In this document: positions 47,703-56,526 of the stretch, piece after piece | Position numbering within the stretch: the stretch's first letter is position 1 | Layout: every line of letters starts with the position of its first letter | Assembly (NCBI RefSeq): GCF_050033475.1 | Contig: NZ_CP188319.1 | Span: 372,001 to 436,000, forward strand | Direction of reading: 5' to 3' | Source of the DNA: Cetobacterium sp050033475 | Lineage (GTDB): Bacteria; Fusobacteriota; Fusobacteriia; Fusobacteriales; Fusobacteriaceae | DNA: 64,000 nucleotides | Notes under the pieces: model-generated | The model's input: only the letters and a program-made list of their open reading frames with translations | Told to the model about the DNA's origin: nothing | Database searches by the model: none | Program-made: the position numbers and the translations under genes

Positions 47703-48239
47703 TTATTTTCTTTTACTCTTTATTTTAAGAATAATTATTAAAATTGTCAAGCATATAAAAATTATTCCTCCAAAAAAAATATATTTAGCTCTACTTTGAT
47801 CTTGAGAATACTCTTCTTGCTCTTGTAAAGTAATATTTTCACTTAATAACTCTTGAGTTCCATTTAAAAATTCTACTGTATATTCCCCATATTTTTTTTC
47901 TTTTACAAACTGTTCTAAGTTATCCAATAAAATATCTAATTCAGGACCTTTTTCTTCCATGTTTAAATCCTGAGTAAATTTAATTTCTACGTTAACTGTT
48001 TTATCATCTTTTTGAGTAAAATTTATTAAAATTGATTTTTCCGGATCTTCTATTTCAAATCCTTCTCCAGATATTAATGTATTTACATATACTTTAATAT
48101 CATTTTTTTCTTTTAATTCTTCAATTTTTTCTTGTATTAAAGTTTTATCCCCATCATTTAATATGTTCAAATTATCATTTATTTGAGCAAAAATTATTGT
48201 ACTAATAAATATTATTCCTAAGAAACATTTTTTTAGCAT
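47703..48239 (-). CDS. Exported TPM-like membrane protein
   Basis: A 178-residue protein with an N-terminal signal peptide (residues 1-18, ending FAQ), an extracytoplasmic domain and a C-terminal transmembrane helix (about 152-172) followed by KIKSKRK. The domain start LNDGDKTLIQEKIEELKEKNDIKVYV resembles TPM domains (quoted LNDGDKTLIQEKIEELKEKN), linked to photosystem repair in plants and of uncertain role in bacteria. The short size and missing Gly-rich tail make this a loose match. The last codons contain the rnpB promoter. Confidence 0.6.
   Translation of the reverse strand: MLKKCFLGIIFISTIIFAQINDNLNILNDGDKTLIQEKIEELKEKNDIKVYVNTLISGEGFEIEDPEKSILINFTQKDDKTVNVEIKFTQDLNMEEKGPELDILLDNLEQFVKEKKYGEYTVEFLNGTQELLSENITLQEQEEYSQDQSRAKYIFFGGIIFICLTILIIILKIKSKRK
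47722..47750 (-). promoter_or_regulatory. rnpB promoter inside the 3' end of the TPM-like gene
   Basis: TTGACA (47745-47750), 17 bases and TAAAAT (47722-47727) on the minus strand form a near-perfect promoter. It lies within the last 16 codons of the TPM-like gene. Transcription would start near 47715, about 18 bases ahead of the inferred RNase P RNA 5' end. Confidence 0.75.
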
Positions 48240-48252
48240 TTCTTAACTCCCC

Positions 48253-49032
48253 TTATATATTTTTAAATACTGGTTGTCCTTTAAATATTATAATATTTTC
48301 ACAAATATTTTTTAAAAGATTTTCTAGAATATCTGTATATATTATTTCACCTTCATAATGGCCTATATCTACTATACTCATATTTTCTTCTTTAGCATCC
48401 AAAGCTTCATGATATTTCACATCTCCAGTTATTAAAACTTCTGCACCCATTTTTTTAGCCATTCTCCAATAGTTAGCTCCAGAACCATTTACAATTGCTA
48501 ACTTTGTAATTTTTTTATTTTCTTTAGGTGCTACAACACTAACATGCGACAGATTTAATTTATTTTTAATTCCTTTTATTAACTCTTCAAATTCTATAGA
48601 ATTTATTTTATAAAATCTTCCAATACCATACGCTATTCCATTTAGTTCTTTTTCTTCAAGTATTCTTCCTGATCCAAATCCTAAATATTCTCCTATATAA
48701 GAATTAAGTCCTTCTGGTGAACTATCTAAGTTTGTATGTAATCCATATACAGCTATTTTATTTTCAATTAATTTTATAATCTTTTTTCCCAAAATAGTTC
48801 CTGTATTTATCGTTTTTATAGAGGAAAATATTAAGGGATGATGTGCTATTATTAAATCTACTTTTTCTTCAATAGCCTTATCTATAGCATCCATTGTACA
48901 ATCCAAAGTTAACATAATTTTTTTTACAGGATTATTTAAATCCCCAATTAATAATCCTACATTATCCCATTCTTCAGACATTTTTTTAGGAAATTTTTCC
49001 TCTATCACTTTTATTATTTCTTTTATCATCAT
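48253..49032 (-). CDS. Nif3-like dinuclear metal centre protein
   Basis: A 259-residue member of the Nif3/YqfO family, which forms toroidal hexamers with a two-metal site. EEWDNVGLLIGD, DLIIAHHPLIF (metal His pair), GLHTNLDSSPEG and the C-terminal VDIGHYEGE metal motif are all present. It is sometimes annotated as GTP cyclohydrolase I type 2 without firm support. The first ATG overlaps the preceding stop (ATGA), coupling it to the sigma-like gene. Confidence 0.9.
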   Translation of the reverse strand: MMIKEIIKVIEEKFPKKMSEEWDNVGLLIGDLNNPVKKIMLTLDCTMDAIDKAIEEKVDLIIAHHPLIFSSIKTINTGTILGKKIIKLIENKIAVYGLHTNLDSSPEGLNSYIGEYLGFGSGRILEEKELNGIAYGIGRFYKINSIEFEELIKGIKNKLNLSHVSVVAPKENKKITKLAIVNGSGANYWRMAKKMGAEVLITGDVKYHEALDAKEENMSIVDIGHYEGEIIYTDILENLLKNICENIIIFKGQPVFKNI

Positions 49033-49886
49033 ATTCTAAATAGTCTCCCTCCAACAGTTGAAACTTTATTTAAAGCATTCATAAATAATGCTTCACCCTC
49101 TCCTCTTTCTAACCCTAGACTTTCTTCTATTTCAAATATTGATTCTCTCTTATCTCCAGTGAAACCAAAATAAAGATTTAAAATATCTATTTCATCTTCT
49201 GTTAATTTATTAGGAATCTTTGAATAATTTATATTTGTTACCTCTTTTAATTTTTCATCAATTTTCTTTATATCTATTTTTTCTTCTTTTATTTCTTCTA
49301 TCTCTTCATCTTCAACTACTTCTTCTATATCTTCTTGATTTTCTACACTTTCTTCTTCATGTAATTTTTTATTAGTTAAATAAGAAATATATTCATATTT
49401 AGTTTCGTCTAATTTATCTTCAATATATAGAATATAATTTCTTATAATTACTGCTCTTATAAAATCTTTTAATTTTCCATATGATTCCTTATAATTATCT
49501 ATGTTCTCCAACATAGCAATTGTTCCCTCTTGAATTAGATCCATATAATCTATTCCAGATTTTAAATAATTAAAACTTAATTTTGCTATTTCTCTTAAAT
49601 ATTTCGTTACTAATGTATCTCTAAATTCATCTTCATCTATATTTTCAATACATTGTTTCTCTTCTTCTTCACTCAATGGTAAATTATGTGATATTTCTTC
49701 TAAAAATTCTGCTACCATATCTTCTAAGAAATAATTTTGTCCGATTTTTTCTACAGATACTTTCCCTATTCTTTTATTTAAAAGTTCTAATCCTTTATTT
49801 TCTTTTAAAAATTTATAGAACTCTTCTTCTTCTCTAAGATTTCTTAGCACTTCATTTTCAAATTGATCTATTGTTAATTTTATCAT
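49029..49886 (-). CDS. Divergent sigma-70-like protein beside rpoD
   Basis: A 285-residue protein. Residues about 88-160 align with sigma region 2: YMDLIQEGTIAML (116-125, the core-binding segment) is kept, but the promoter-melting aromatics and region 2.4 residues (YATWWIRQ in RpoD) are replaced by KDFIRAVIIRNY. Region 3 is missing and an acidic linker (about 177-203) takes its place. Residues 228-276 look like region 4 (LTEDEIDILNLYFGF), but its recognition helix reads LERGEGEALF instead of VTRERIRQIE. It likely binds core RNA polymerase without normal promoter reading. This is inference. It follows rpoD after a terminator. Confidence 0.75.
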   Translation of the reverse strand: MIKLTIDQFENEVLRNLREEEEFYKFLKENKGLELLNKRIGKVSVEKIGQNYFLEDMVAEFLEEISHNLPLSEEEEKQCIENIDEDEFRDTLVTKYLREIAKLSFNYLKSGIDYMDLIQEGTIAMLENIDNYKESYGKLKDFIRAVIIRNYILYIEDKLDETKYEYISYLTNKKLHEEESVENQEDIEEVVEDEEIEEIKEEKIDIKKIDEKLKEVTNINYSKIPNKLTEDEIDILNLYFGFTGDKRESIFEIEESLGLERGEGEALFMNALNKVSTVGGRLFRI

Positions 49887-49914
49887 TTTTCTCTCCTTAT
49901 ATTATTTTTTTAAA

Positions 49915-49941
49915 CTAAAAAGGAGCTTTCTAAAGCTCCTA
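49915..49941 (-). terminator. Terminator between rpoD and the sigma-like gene
   Basis: An 8-9 bp stem (AGGAGCTTT arm at 49921-49929, paired arm to 49940, 3-base loop) is followed by five T. The next ribosome-binding site lies only about 20 bases on. Confidence 0.8.
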
Positions 49942-49942
49942 T

Positions 49943-51163
49943 TTATACTTTAAAGTCCTCTAATTTTTTTCTTCTACTTGGATGTCTTAATTTTCTCAAT
50001 GCTTTTACTTCTATTTGTCTGATTCTCTCTCTTGTAACTTTAAATATTTTTCCAACTTCTTCTAGAGTTTTTGGTGAACCATCGTCTAGACCATATCTAT
50101 ATCTCAATACTTGTTCTTCTCTACTACTTAAAGTTTTTAGAACATCATTTAATTGCTCTCTAAGTAATGTTCTATTTGTTAATTCATATGGATTAAGCAT
50201 TTTATTATCTTCAACAAAATCTCCTAATTCACTATCCTCTTCACTACCTACTGGTGTTTCTAAAGATATTGGATCTTGATTCATTTCTTGAATAGCTTTT
50301 ATTTTTTCTACTTCCATATTTAATCTCTCAGCTAAAACTTCAGGAGTAGCGTCTTTTCCTGTTTCTTGTAAATAAATTCTAGCTTCTTTTTTTATTTTAT
50401 TTATTGTTTCAATCATATGTACTGGGATTCTAATTGTTCTACCTTGGTCAGCTATAGCTCTTGTGATAGCCTGTCTTATCCACCAAGTTGCATAAGTTGA
50501 AAATTTATAACCTTTACTATATTCAAATTTTTCTACCGCTTTCATTAATCCAATATTTCCCTCTTGAATTAAATCCAATAACTTTAATCCTCTATTTGTA
50601 TGTTTTTTAGCTATACTTACAACTAATCTTAAGTTGGCTTCTATTAATTGTTGTTGAGCAAAATCATCTCCTTCTAGAGCTTTTTTTGCATATGCCAATT
50701 CTTCTTCATGGCTTAATAAAGGAATTTGTCCTATTTCTCTTAGGTACATTTTTATTGGTTCGTCTACTTCCATATCTCCAGTGATACTGAATAAATCTTC
50801 ATTAGATAATTCGTCTTCTGGTATTTCTTCCATTTCATCTGGATTAAATCCAAATTCGTCTAGTTCTCTTTTTCTTTCATCAAAGTCATAATTTTCTTCT
50901 ACTTCTTCCTCGTCTTTTTCAATTTTAGGAATTATTATTTTCTTTTTTCTTTCTTTAGATGAAGAATTTTCTTTCTTTTCTAACTCGGATTTTGGAACTA
51001 TATCAATTCCTTGCTCTGCCATTCCATTTATTAAAAACTCTATTCTATCTGGTGGAAAGTCAGACTCAAGTTGTTCATTTATTTCCTCATAGGTTATTAC
51101 TTTATTTTCCATTGCTTTCCTAAGCAATGCCAATACCTTTGCATTTTTAATAAATTCCTTCAT
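49943..51163 (-). CDS. rpoD: Primary sigma factor RpoD
   Basis: Housekeeping sigma factor. The 406 residues comprise a region 1.1-like N-terminus (TYEEINEQLES), an acidic linker, region 1.2 (DEPIKMYLREIGQIPLL), region 2 (DLIQEGNIGLMKAVEKF and YKFSTYATWWIRQAITRAI), region 3 and region 4 with the recognition helix VTRERIRQIEVKALRKL. All DNA-contacting residues are intact, in contrast to the neighbour. It follows dnaG after 35 bases, the usual macromolecular synthesis operon order. Confidence 0.98.
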   Translation of the reverse strand: MKEFIKNAKVLALLRKAMENKVITYEEINEQLESDFPPDRIEFLINGMAEQGIDIVPKSELEKKENSSSKERKKKIIIPKIEKDEEEVEENYDFDERKRELDEFGFNPDEMEEIPEDELSNEDLFSITGDMEVDEPIKMYLREIGQIPLLSHEEELAYAKKALEGDDFAQQQLIEANLRLVVSIAKKHTNRGLKLLDLIQEGNIGLMKAVEKFEYSKGYKFSTYATWWIRQAITRAIADQGRTIRIPVHMIETINKIKKEARIYLQETGKDATPEVLAERLNMEVEKIKAIQEMNQDPISLETPVGSEEDSELGDFVEDNKMLNPYELTNRTLLREQLNDVLKTLSSREEQVLRYRYGLDDGSPKTLEEVGKIFKVTRERIRQIEVKALRKLRHPSRRKKLEDFKV

Positions 51164-51198
51164 TATATGAAGCCTCCTCTATGTTAAAAAAATTAATA

Positions 51199-52998
51199 TT
51201 ATGATTCAATTAAATTAATAAATTCACTATAAAGGGCTTGGATTTTATCCATATTCCCATCTATTCTTTTTAATTCATCATCTATTTTTCTAAGTTTTAA
51301 ATGACGCATTATGTTTTGTCTATCCTTTAAAGCTTCCTTCAATTCTAAAGAAAACCATGAACTAAGGATTTCTGTTATTCCCTTTTTAATATCTACTTCT
51401 TTATTATAATCATTTAATGCTATCATAGATATTCCTATTAATTTTTCCTGTTCTTCTTCAGTTAGTATTCCTAATTTAATTATATCTTTTATTATTGTAT
51501 TATTCTGTATACTTTTATTATTTTCTTCTAAAAATTCTAAATAACTGGATACTTTTTTCCAAATAGGTAGTTTAATAGGTTTATTTTTTAATAATTTTAA
51601 ATATTCCACTCTAGAAATAACTATAGCCAAGGTTAATTCTTCAAGATCATAAGTCTTTGACTCCTTCTCTAATATTTCCCTTGGTTGATCAATTTCTAAA
51701 TTTTTTCTAATTCTATTTTTTTTATTATTTATAATTAAAATTTCTTCAAGTATATCTAAAGAAATATTTAAATTTTTAGAAAGTTTATCTAAATAAAGAG
51801 ATTTCTCTAATTTATTCTCAATGCTTTGGAAAAATTCTTTAAAACGCTCTATGAATTTTTGTTTAGACATCAAATCATCTAAATTATATTCTTTAGAATA
51901 AACTTGATATAAATAGTCAAAGGCCTCTAAGGATTTCTTTACTTCCTTTAAAAACTCATCCTTACCATATTTTTTTAAATACTCATCTGGATCCTTTGCT
52001 CCATCTAAATGTAGTACCCTAATATTAAAACTTAAATTTTTCAATATAAAAATAGCCCTCTCAGTGGCCATTTTTCCTGGTTCATCCATATCAAAGGCTA
52101 ATATTATATTATTAGTATATCCTTTTAGCAAGTTTCCTTGATCTTCTGTTAATGCAGTTCCTAATGGTGCTAGTGCAACATCAAATCCATAAGAATGAGC
52201 TGACAGAACATCCATATACCCTTCCATCAAAATAGAGTAATTTTTTTTCCTTATATTACTTCCTCTATCTTTTATTCCATATAAATTTTTCCCTTTTTTG
52301 AAAATAGGTGTTTCTGGAGAATTTATATATTTTGGAATATCTTTTCTATCTTCTAAAGTTCTTCCACCAAAAGCAATGATTTTACCACTAGGAGAATATA
52401 TTGGAAACATTATTCTATTTCTAAAAATATCATATATTCCCTTCTCTCCTTTTTTTGCCAATCCTAACTCTAATATATCTTCTTCCTTATATCCTTTTAA
52501 TATCAAGTAATCATATAAACCATTCCATGAATTAGAGGCATATCCAATTGAATTTTTTTTTATCAATTGTGGATTTATTTTTCTTTTTGAAAGATATTCT
52601 AATGCTTCTCTACCAGAATTTAAAAAAATCTGTTCACAAAAATATTCATGAGCAGCATTCATTATATCATAATATGCATTATTTTCCTCTGAATTTTTTC
52701 CTCTTATTTCTTTCAAAGGAATTTTATATTTATTTGCTAATTCTTTTGCTGCATCAACAAAATCTAATTTTTTATAATCAGCATAAAATTTAATTGGATT
52801 TCCCCCAGCACCGCAAACAAAACATTTACATATATTTTTACTTGGGCTTACTACAAAGGAAGGATTATTATCCTGATGAAATGGACAAAGTCCCTTATAA
52901 TTTGCTCCACTTTTTTTTAAAGATACAAACTCTCCAACAACTTCTTCAATTTTTAAGTTGTTAGCTAAAAAATCTATATCCTCTGATTTATATTTCAT
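51199..52998 (-). CDS. dnaG: DNA primase DnaG
   Basis: Synthesises RNA primers at the replication fork. The N-terminal zinc finger reads CPFHQDNNPSF and CKCFVCGAGG (about residues 38-66). The RNA polymerase core with the TOPRIM domain has the catalytic Glu in LMEGYMDVL and Asp-x-Asp in LAFDMDEPG. A C-terminal helicase-binding region completes it. The ATG at 52998 (599 residues) is chosen because GGGAGA lies 6 bases upstream. A longer in-frame extension to 53058 would run into the promoter region and lacks conservation. rpoD follows. Confidence 0.96.
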   Translation of the reverse strand: MKYKSEDIDFLANNLKIEEVVGEFVSLKKSGANYKGLCPFHQDNNPSFVVSPSKNICKCFVCGAGGNPIKFYADYKKLDFVDAAKELANKYKIPLKEIRGKNSEENNAYYDIMNAAHEYFCEQIFLNSGREALEYLSKRKINPQLIKKNSIGYASNSWNGLYDYLILKGYKEEDILELGLAKKGEKGIYDIFRNRIMFPIYSPSGKIIAFGGRTLEDRKDIPKYINSPETPIFKKGKNLYGIKDRGSNIRKKNYSILMEGYMDVLSAHSYGFDVALAPLGTALTEDQGNLLKGYTNNIILAFDMDEPGKMATERAIFILKNLSFNIRVLHLDGAKDPDEYLKKYGKDEFLKEVKKSLEAFDYLYQVYSKEYNLDDLMSKQKFIERFKEFFQSIENKLEKSLYLDKLSKNLNISLDILEEILIINNKKNRIRKNLEIDQPREILEKESKTYDLEELTLAIVISRVEYLKLLKNKPIKLPIWKKVSSYLEFLEENNKSIQNNTIIKDIIKLGILTEEEQEKLIGISMIALNDYNKEVDIKKGITEILSSWFSLELKEALKDRQNIMRHLKLRKIDDELKRIDGNMDKIQALYSEFINLIES

Positions 52999-53063
52999 TA
53001 AATTCTCCCACAAAATTTTCATATTTGGTTGACAATTATGAGTTTTTTGTCGTTCCACCCTTA

Positions 53064-53092
53064 AGTATATTATATTTTTTATAAATAATCAA
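53064..53092 (-). promoter_or_regulatory. Promoter of the dnaG-rpoD operon
   Basis: TTGATT (53087-53092) and TATACT (53064-53069) on the minus strand are separated by 17 bases. The transcript would start near 53057, leaving a leader of about 60 bases. Confidence 0.7.
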
Positions 53093-53104
53093 TTTTTTTT
53101 ACTA

Positions 53105-53139
53105 AAAAGAAAAGGAGAGAATCCTTAAATTCTCTCCTT
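53105..53139 (-). terminator. Terminator after the PpiD-like gene
   Basis: An 11-bp stem (AAGGAGAGAAT arm at 53112-53122, paired arm to 53139) is followed on the minus strand by a T-rich tail. It lies just upstream of the dnaG promoter. Confidence 0.85.
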
Positions 53140-53153
53140 AAATATAATAGTCA

Positions 53154-54902
53154 TTAATTCATTGGTTTTACTGTTGGTTCAACTATTTTATTCATTTCTT
53201 CTTGAGCAATATAATTTATATAATCTGCTTTTACTCTATCTTTAACTTCTGATAATAAAGCTGCCTTAAATGGTGTTTCAGAAATTTTATCAAAAATATA
53301 ATAATCATCTTTTATTTCTATACTTTTAATTTGACCCTCAGGCGTTGCATAAATAGCTTTCGCTAATTCCTCATTATAACCTAAACCAGGAACATATCCT
53401 CCATCTCCAATACCATCTATTCTTTTAACCATTGTAACTGTTTTATCTTCTTTTAAATCATCAAAAGTTATTTCTTTTTTTTCTAACTTTGCAACAATAT
53501 CCTTAACCTCTCCATCTGTTTTAGCTACAGTTGCTTCAGATGGTTTTACTGTTATTAATATGTGTTTAGCATGTGCTGTTCCTTCTTCATCATTTCTAGA
53601 AACAATATAAATTATATGTTCTCCAAATTGAGTCTCAACAACTTTAGGATAAATTTCCCCAGGTTTTCCTTCAAATACTGCATCTTCAAAAGGTTTTACC
53701 ATTTGACCTTTTGAGAAAGTTCCTAAATCTCCACCATTTGCTGAACTTGGACATTGAGAATATTCTTTAGCTAATTCTCCAAAATTCTCTGGAGTTGCTT
53801 CTTTTAATATTTTTTCAGCTTGAGCCTTTGCTACATCCTTATCAGTTTCACTAGGTTGAACTTTTAACATAGCTATATAAGCATCTGCTGAAGCAGGAGT
53901 ATCATAAACTGCTTTATTATTATCAAAATATTTTTGTAATTCTTGATCTGTAACTATAACAGAAGATTTTAATTTTTCTTGTAAATCTTTTTTATATTCT
54001 GTTAATGTATATTCTAATGGTAAATTTTCTGCAACTTTTATTCCTTTTTCCTTAGCTACTTCGGCAATTTTAATTTGATTATTAATTTCTTCCTTAGCCA
54101 TTTCTTTAGCTTTTTCTAAATCTCCATTAGTTACCATTAATGCATTTATTATTTTTTTACCTAAATCAACATTTGTAACTTTAAATCCATCAAGTTCATA
54201 TTCTACCTTAGGTAAGTATTCTTTATATTGATCTGAAACATCTGTTAATTTCATGTCTTTTCTTGCATTTCCAATTAAAGTTAAATAATCCTTTAATCCT
54301 TGCTCATCTTTTAAAGTATTTGTTATTTGATCTTTAACTTCATCTAATGTTTTTCCATTAAACTGTGTATATTTATTTTCATTAAAATAATTTTCTACAG
54401 CTTCTTGAGAAACTTTTGCATTCTCTTTTAAATAATCAACTGTATGTTGAATTAAAAGATTACTTTCTATTTCATTTTTAAGTATAGCTCTTGTATATCC
54501 TTGAGCTGCTAAAGCTCTTTTAAATTGTTCATGATCTGGAAACTTGCTTTCTATTTCAGCATATTCCTTATCTACTTCACTACTTGGAACTTCTATTTTT
54601 AATTCCTTTGCTACTTTTAAAGTTAACTGTTTAGTAATTGACTCATCAAAGGCAAGTAATGTTAAAACATTTCTATCTACCTTATCTCCTAAATAATTTG
54701 TATAATTATTTATAAAACCATTAATTCCTCTTGCTACATCATAACCATCAATTTTTTCTCCGTTCAATTCATAAGCCACTGATCTCGCACTACTGTGACT
54801 TCTAAAACTCATTACATACCCCGCTATTAAGGATCCTAAAAATAGAATTGTTATGATCCATACCACCGGCTTCATTTTTTGTTTAAATCTTCTAATAGCC
54901 AT
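53154..54902 (-). CDS. PpiD/SurA-like membrane-anchored peptidyl-prolyl isomerase
   Basis: A 582-residue envelope foldase. One N-terminal transmembrane anchor (about residues 14-31) is followed by a SurA-N-like helical domain. A parvulin domain at about 345-460 follows, with ADAYIAMLK, FGELAKEYSQCPSSANGGDL and GKPGEIYPKVVETQFGEH-type motifs (quoted in part). A second parvulin-like segment at about 475-560 (AHAKHILITVKPSE and GDGGYVPGLGYNEE) looks reduced. The layout matches PpiD, which helps newly exported proteins fold at the SecYEG exit. It has its own promoter and terminator. Confidence 0.88.
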   Translation of the reverse strand: MAIRRFKQKMKPVVWIITILFLGSLIAGYVMSFRSHSSARSVAYELNGEKIDGYDVARGINGFINNYTNYLGDKVDRNVLTLLAFDESITKQLTLKVAKELKIEVPSSEVDKEYAEIESKFPDHEQFKRALAAQGYTRAILKNEIESNLLIQHTVDYLKENAKVSQEAVENYFNENKYTQFNGKTLDEVKDQITNTLKDEQGLKDYLTLIGNARKDMKLTDVSDQYKEYLPKVEYELDGFKVTNVDLGKKIINALMVTNGDLEKAKEMAKEEINNQIKIAEVAKEKGIKVAENLPLEYTLTEYKKDLQEKLKSSVIVTDQELQKYFDNNKAVYDTPASADAYIAMLKVQPSETDKDVAKAQAEKILKEATPENFGELAKEYSQCPSSANGGDLGTFSKGQMVKPFEDAVFEGKPGEIYPKVVETQFGEHIIYIVSRNDEEGTAHAKHILITVKPSEATVAKTDGEVKDIVAKLEKKEITFDDLKEDKTVTMVKRIDGIGDGGYVPGLGYNEELAKAIYATPEGQIKSIEIKDDYYIFDKISETPFKAALLSEVKDRVKADYINYIAQEEMNKIVEPTVKPMN

Positions 54903-54942
54903 ATTTTACTCCCTCCTCAATGTCAACTATTAATCATTCCCG

Positions 54943-54971
54943 ATTATACCAGCAAACTTTTATTTTTTCAA
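54943..54971 (-). promoter_or_regulatory. Promoter of the PpiD-like gene
   Basis: TTGAAA (54966-54971) and a perfect TATAAT (54943-54948) on the minus strand are separated by 17 bases. The -35 lies close to the end of the preceding terminator. Confidence 0.78.
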
Positions 54972-54977
54972 CATTAA

Positions 54978-55011
54978 TAAAAAGAAGGGCTATTTTAAAA
55001 ATAGCCCTTCT
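54978..55011 (-). terminator. Terminator after the sigma-54-type regulator
   Basis: A 12-13 bp stem with an AGAAGGGCTATT arm (54983-54994) and its complement ending at 55011 has a short A-rich loop and a T-rich exit. It lies 9 bases after the stop codon. Confidence 0.9.
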
Positions 55012-55019
55012 TCAATGGC

Positions 55020-56405
55020 TTATTTTATATCTAAACCATATTTTCTTATTTTTTCATATAATGTTGTTCTTCCAATTCCTAGTAATTTAGAAGTTTCTTG
55101 CTTGTTCCATCTTGTTTTTTGTAAAGCCATAGCTATAACAACTTTTTCAACTTCGTCTAAACTATAAATCTCTTGCTCTAATATATCTTTTAGAGGTCCT
55201 ACACCTATTACAGTTTTATTTTCTACTGTATCAGATTTCATTTTTATTTCTAATGGTAAATCTTCTATACCTATAGTTCTATCATTTGATAAAATTACCA
55301 TTCTTTCAATCATATTTTTAAGTTCTCTTATATTTCCTGGATATGAATATTCCATTAAATATTTCATAGCTTCTCCAGAAATTACAGGAATATCTCTATG
55401 TAAATCTTTTACAATTTTATTTAAGAAATAATTTGCTAAGATTGGTATATCATCTTTTCTATCTCTTAAAGGTGGTACTTCTATTGGGAAAACTGTTAAT
55501 CTATGGTATAAATCTTTTCTAAATTTTCCTTTTTCAGTTTCTTCCTTAAGATCTTTATTCGTAGAAACTATAAATCTAACATCTACTTTTCTAGTTTTAT
55601 TTCCACCAACTCTTCTAAATTCACCATATTCTATTACTCTAAGTAACTTAGCTTGTGCTTTTAGATCCATTGCTGAAATTTCATCTAAGAATACAGTTCC
55701 ACCATCAGCTTCTTCTAATATTCCTTTTTTACTTGAGCTCGCTCCAGGGAATGCTCCTCTTTCGTACCCAAATAATTCTCTTTCCACTAAATCTTCTGGT
55801 AAAGATGCACAAGAAATAGTTATATAACTACTTTTTCTTCTATCGCTCTTTTTATAAATTTCTTTAGCTATTAACTCTTTACCTACTCCATTTTCTCCTG
55901 TTACTAAAACAGTCAGATCACTTTCTGCAACTTTATCTATTAGATTTTTAACCTCTTTAACTCTAGAAGATTGACCTACTATTTCATTCTCTTCTTCTGT
56001 ATCAGATAATTTTTCTTCTAATTTTCTCTTTTCTTTTATAATATCAAGATTTTTTAAAGCAGGGAGTATAATTCTGTTCATTTCTTTCATATCTACAGGT
56101 TTTAAAAGATAGTTGTATATGTCGGCTTCCTTCATTTCTTGAATTACATCTTCTTTTTCTTCATCAAGTAATCCAACTATAACAAAATCCTTTCCAATTC
56201 CTGATAATTTTCTTTTTGCTTCTGAAAAGTTAAACCATGTTAAATATTCATCTAGTAAAACTATATCAAAATCACTCTCTCTTAGCATGTCTAAAGCATC
56301 TAAAAGATTGTTAAATGTTATTATTTCATATTGCTCTGAAAGCTCTTTTCTAATTTGCTTCAGTGTTTCTTTTCTCTCAGAAATCGCAAGTATAGAATGC
56401 TTCAT
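55020..56405 (-). CDS. Sigma-54-type AAA+ response regulator with degenerate receiver and GAFPGA loop
   Basis: A 461-residue three-domain regulator. The receiver domain (1-120) has Asp52 and Lys102 but lacks the acidic pair that holds Mg2+: residues 9-10 read Ser-Glu in LAISERK. The AAA+ domain (about 143-375) has Walker A GENGVGKE (170-177) and Walker B GGTVFLDE (235-242). The sigma-54-contact loop reads GAFPGA (217-222) instead of GAFTGA. The C-terminus is a Fis-type HTH (LLGIGRTTLYEKIRKYGL). No kinase gene is adjacent. It may not be phosphorylated, and the proline may change its sigma-54 contact. Confidence 0.88.
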   Translation of the reverse strand: MKHSILAISERKETLKQIRKELSEQYEIITFNNLLDALDMLRESDFDIVLLDEYLTWFNFSEAKRKLSGIGKDFVIVGLLDEEKEDVIQEMKEADIYNYLLKPVDMKEMNRIILPALKNLDIIKEKRKLEEKLSDTEEENEIVGQSSRVKEVKNLIDKVAESDLTVLVTGENGVGKELIAKEIYKKSDRRKSSYITISCASLPEDLVERELFGYERGAFPGASSSKKGILEEADGGTVFLDEISAMDLKAQAKLLRVIEYGEFRRVGGNKTRKVDVRFIVSTNKDLKEETEKGKFRKDLYHRLTVFPIEVPPLRDRKDDIPILANYFLNKIVKDLHRDIPVISGEAMKYLMEYSYPGNIRELKNMIERMVILSNDRTIGIEDLPLEIKMKSDTVENKTVIGVGPLKDILEQEIYSLDEVEKVVIAMALQKTRWNKQETSKLLGIGRTTLYEKIRKYGLDIK

Positions 56406-56453
56406 CTTTTTTCCTCCCTATTTTTACTTTTTTTCGTTTTTCGTTAACACTGT

Positions 56454-56482
56454 ATTATAATAGTTCTTTTGTATTTTTTCAA
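56454..56482 (-). promoter_or_regulatory. Promoter of the AAA+ regulator gene
   Basis: TTGAAA (56477-56482) and a perfect TATAAT (56454-56459) on the minus strand are separated by 17 bases, a sigma-70 type promoter. A short CGAAAAA repeat follows the -10. Confidence 0.8.
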
Positions 56483-56526
56483 GACTTTTTTTTATTTTTT
56501 TGTCCACTTAACAGATTCTTTCTATC

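Noticed and set aside
51199..53058. Longer dnaG start at 53058
   Set aside because: It would add 20 residues running to the predicted transcription start, and it lacks a ribosome-binding site; 52998 has one.
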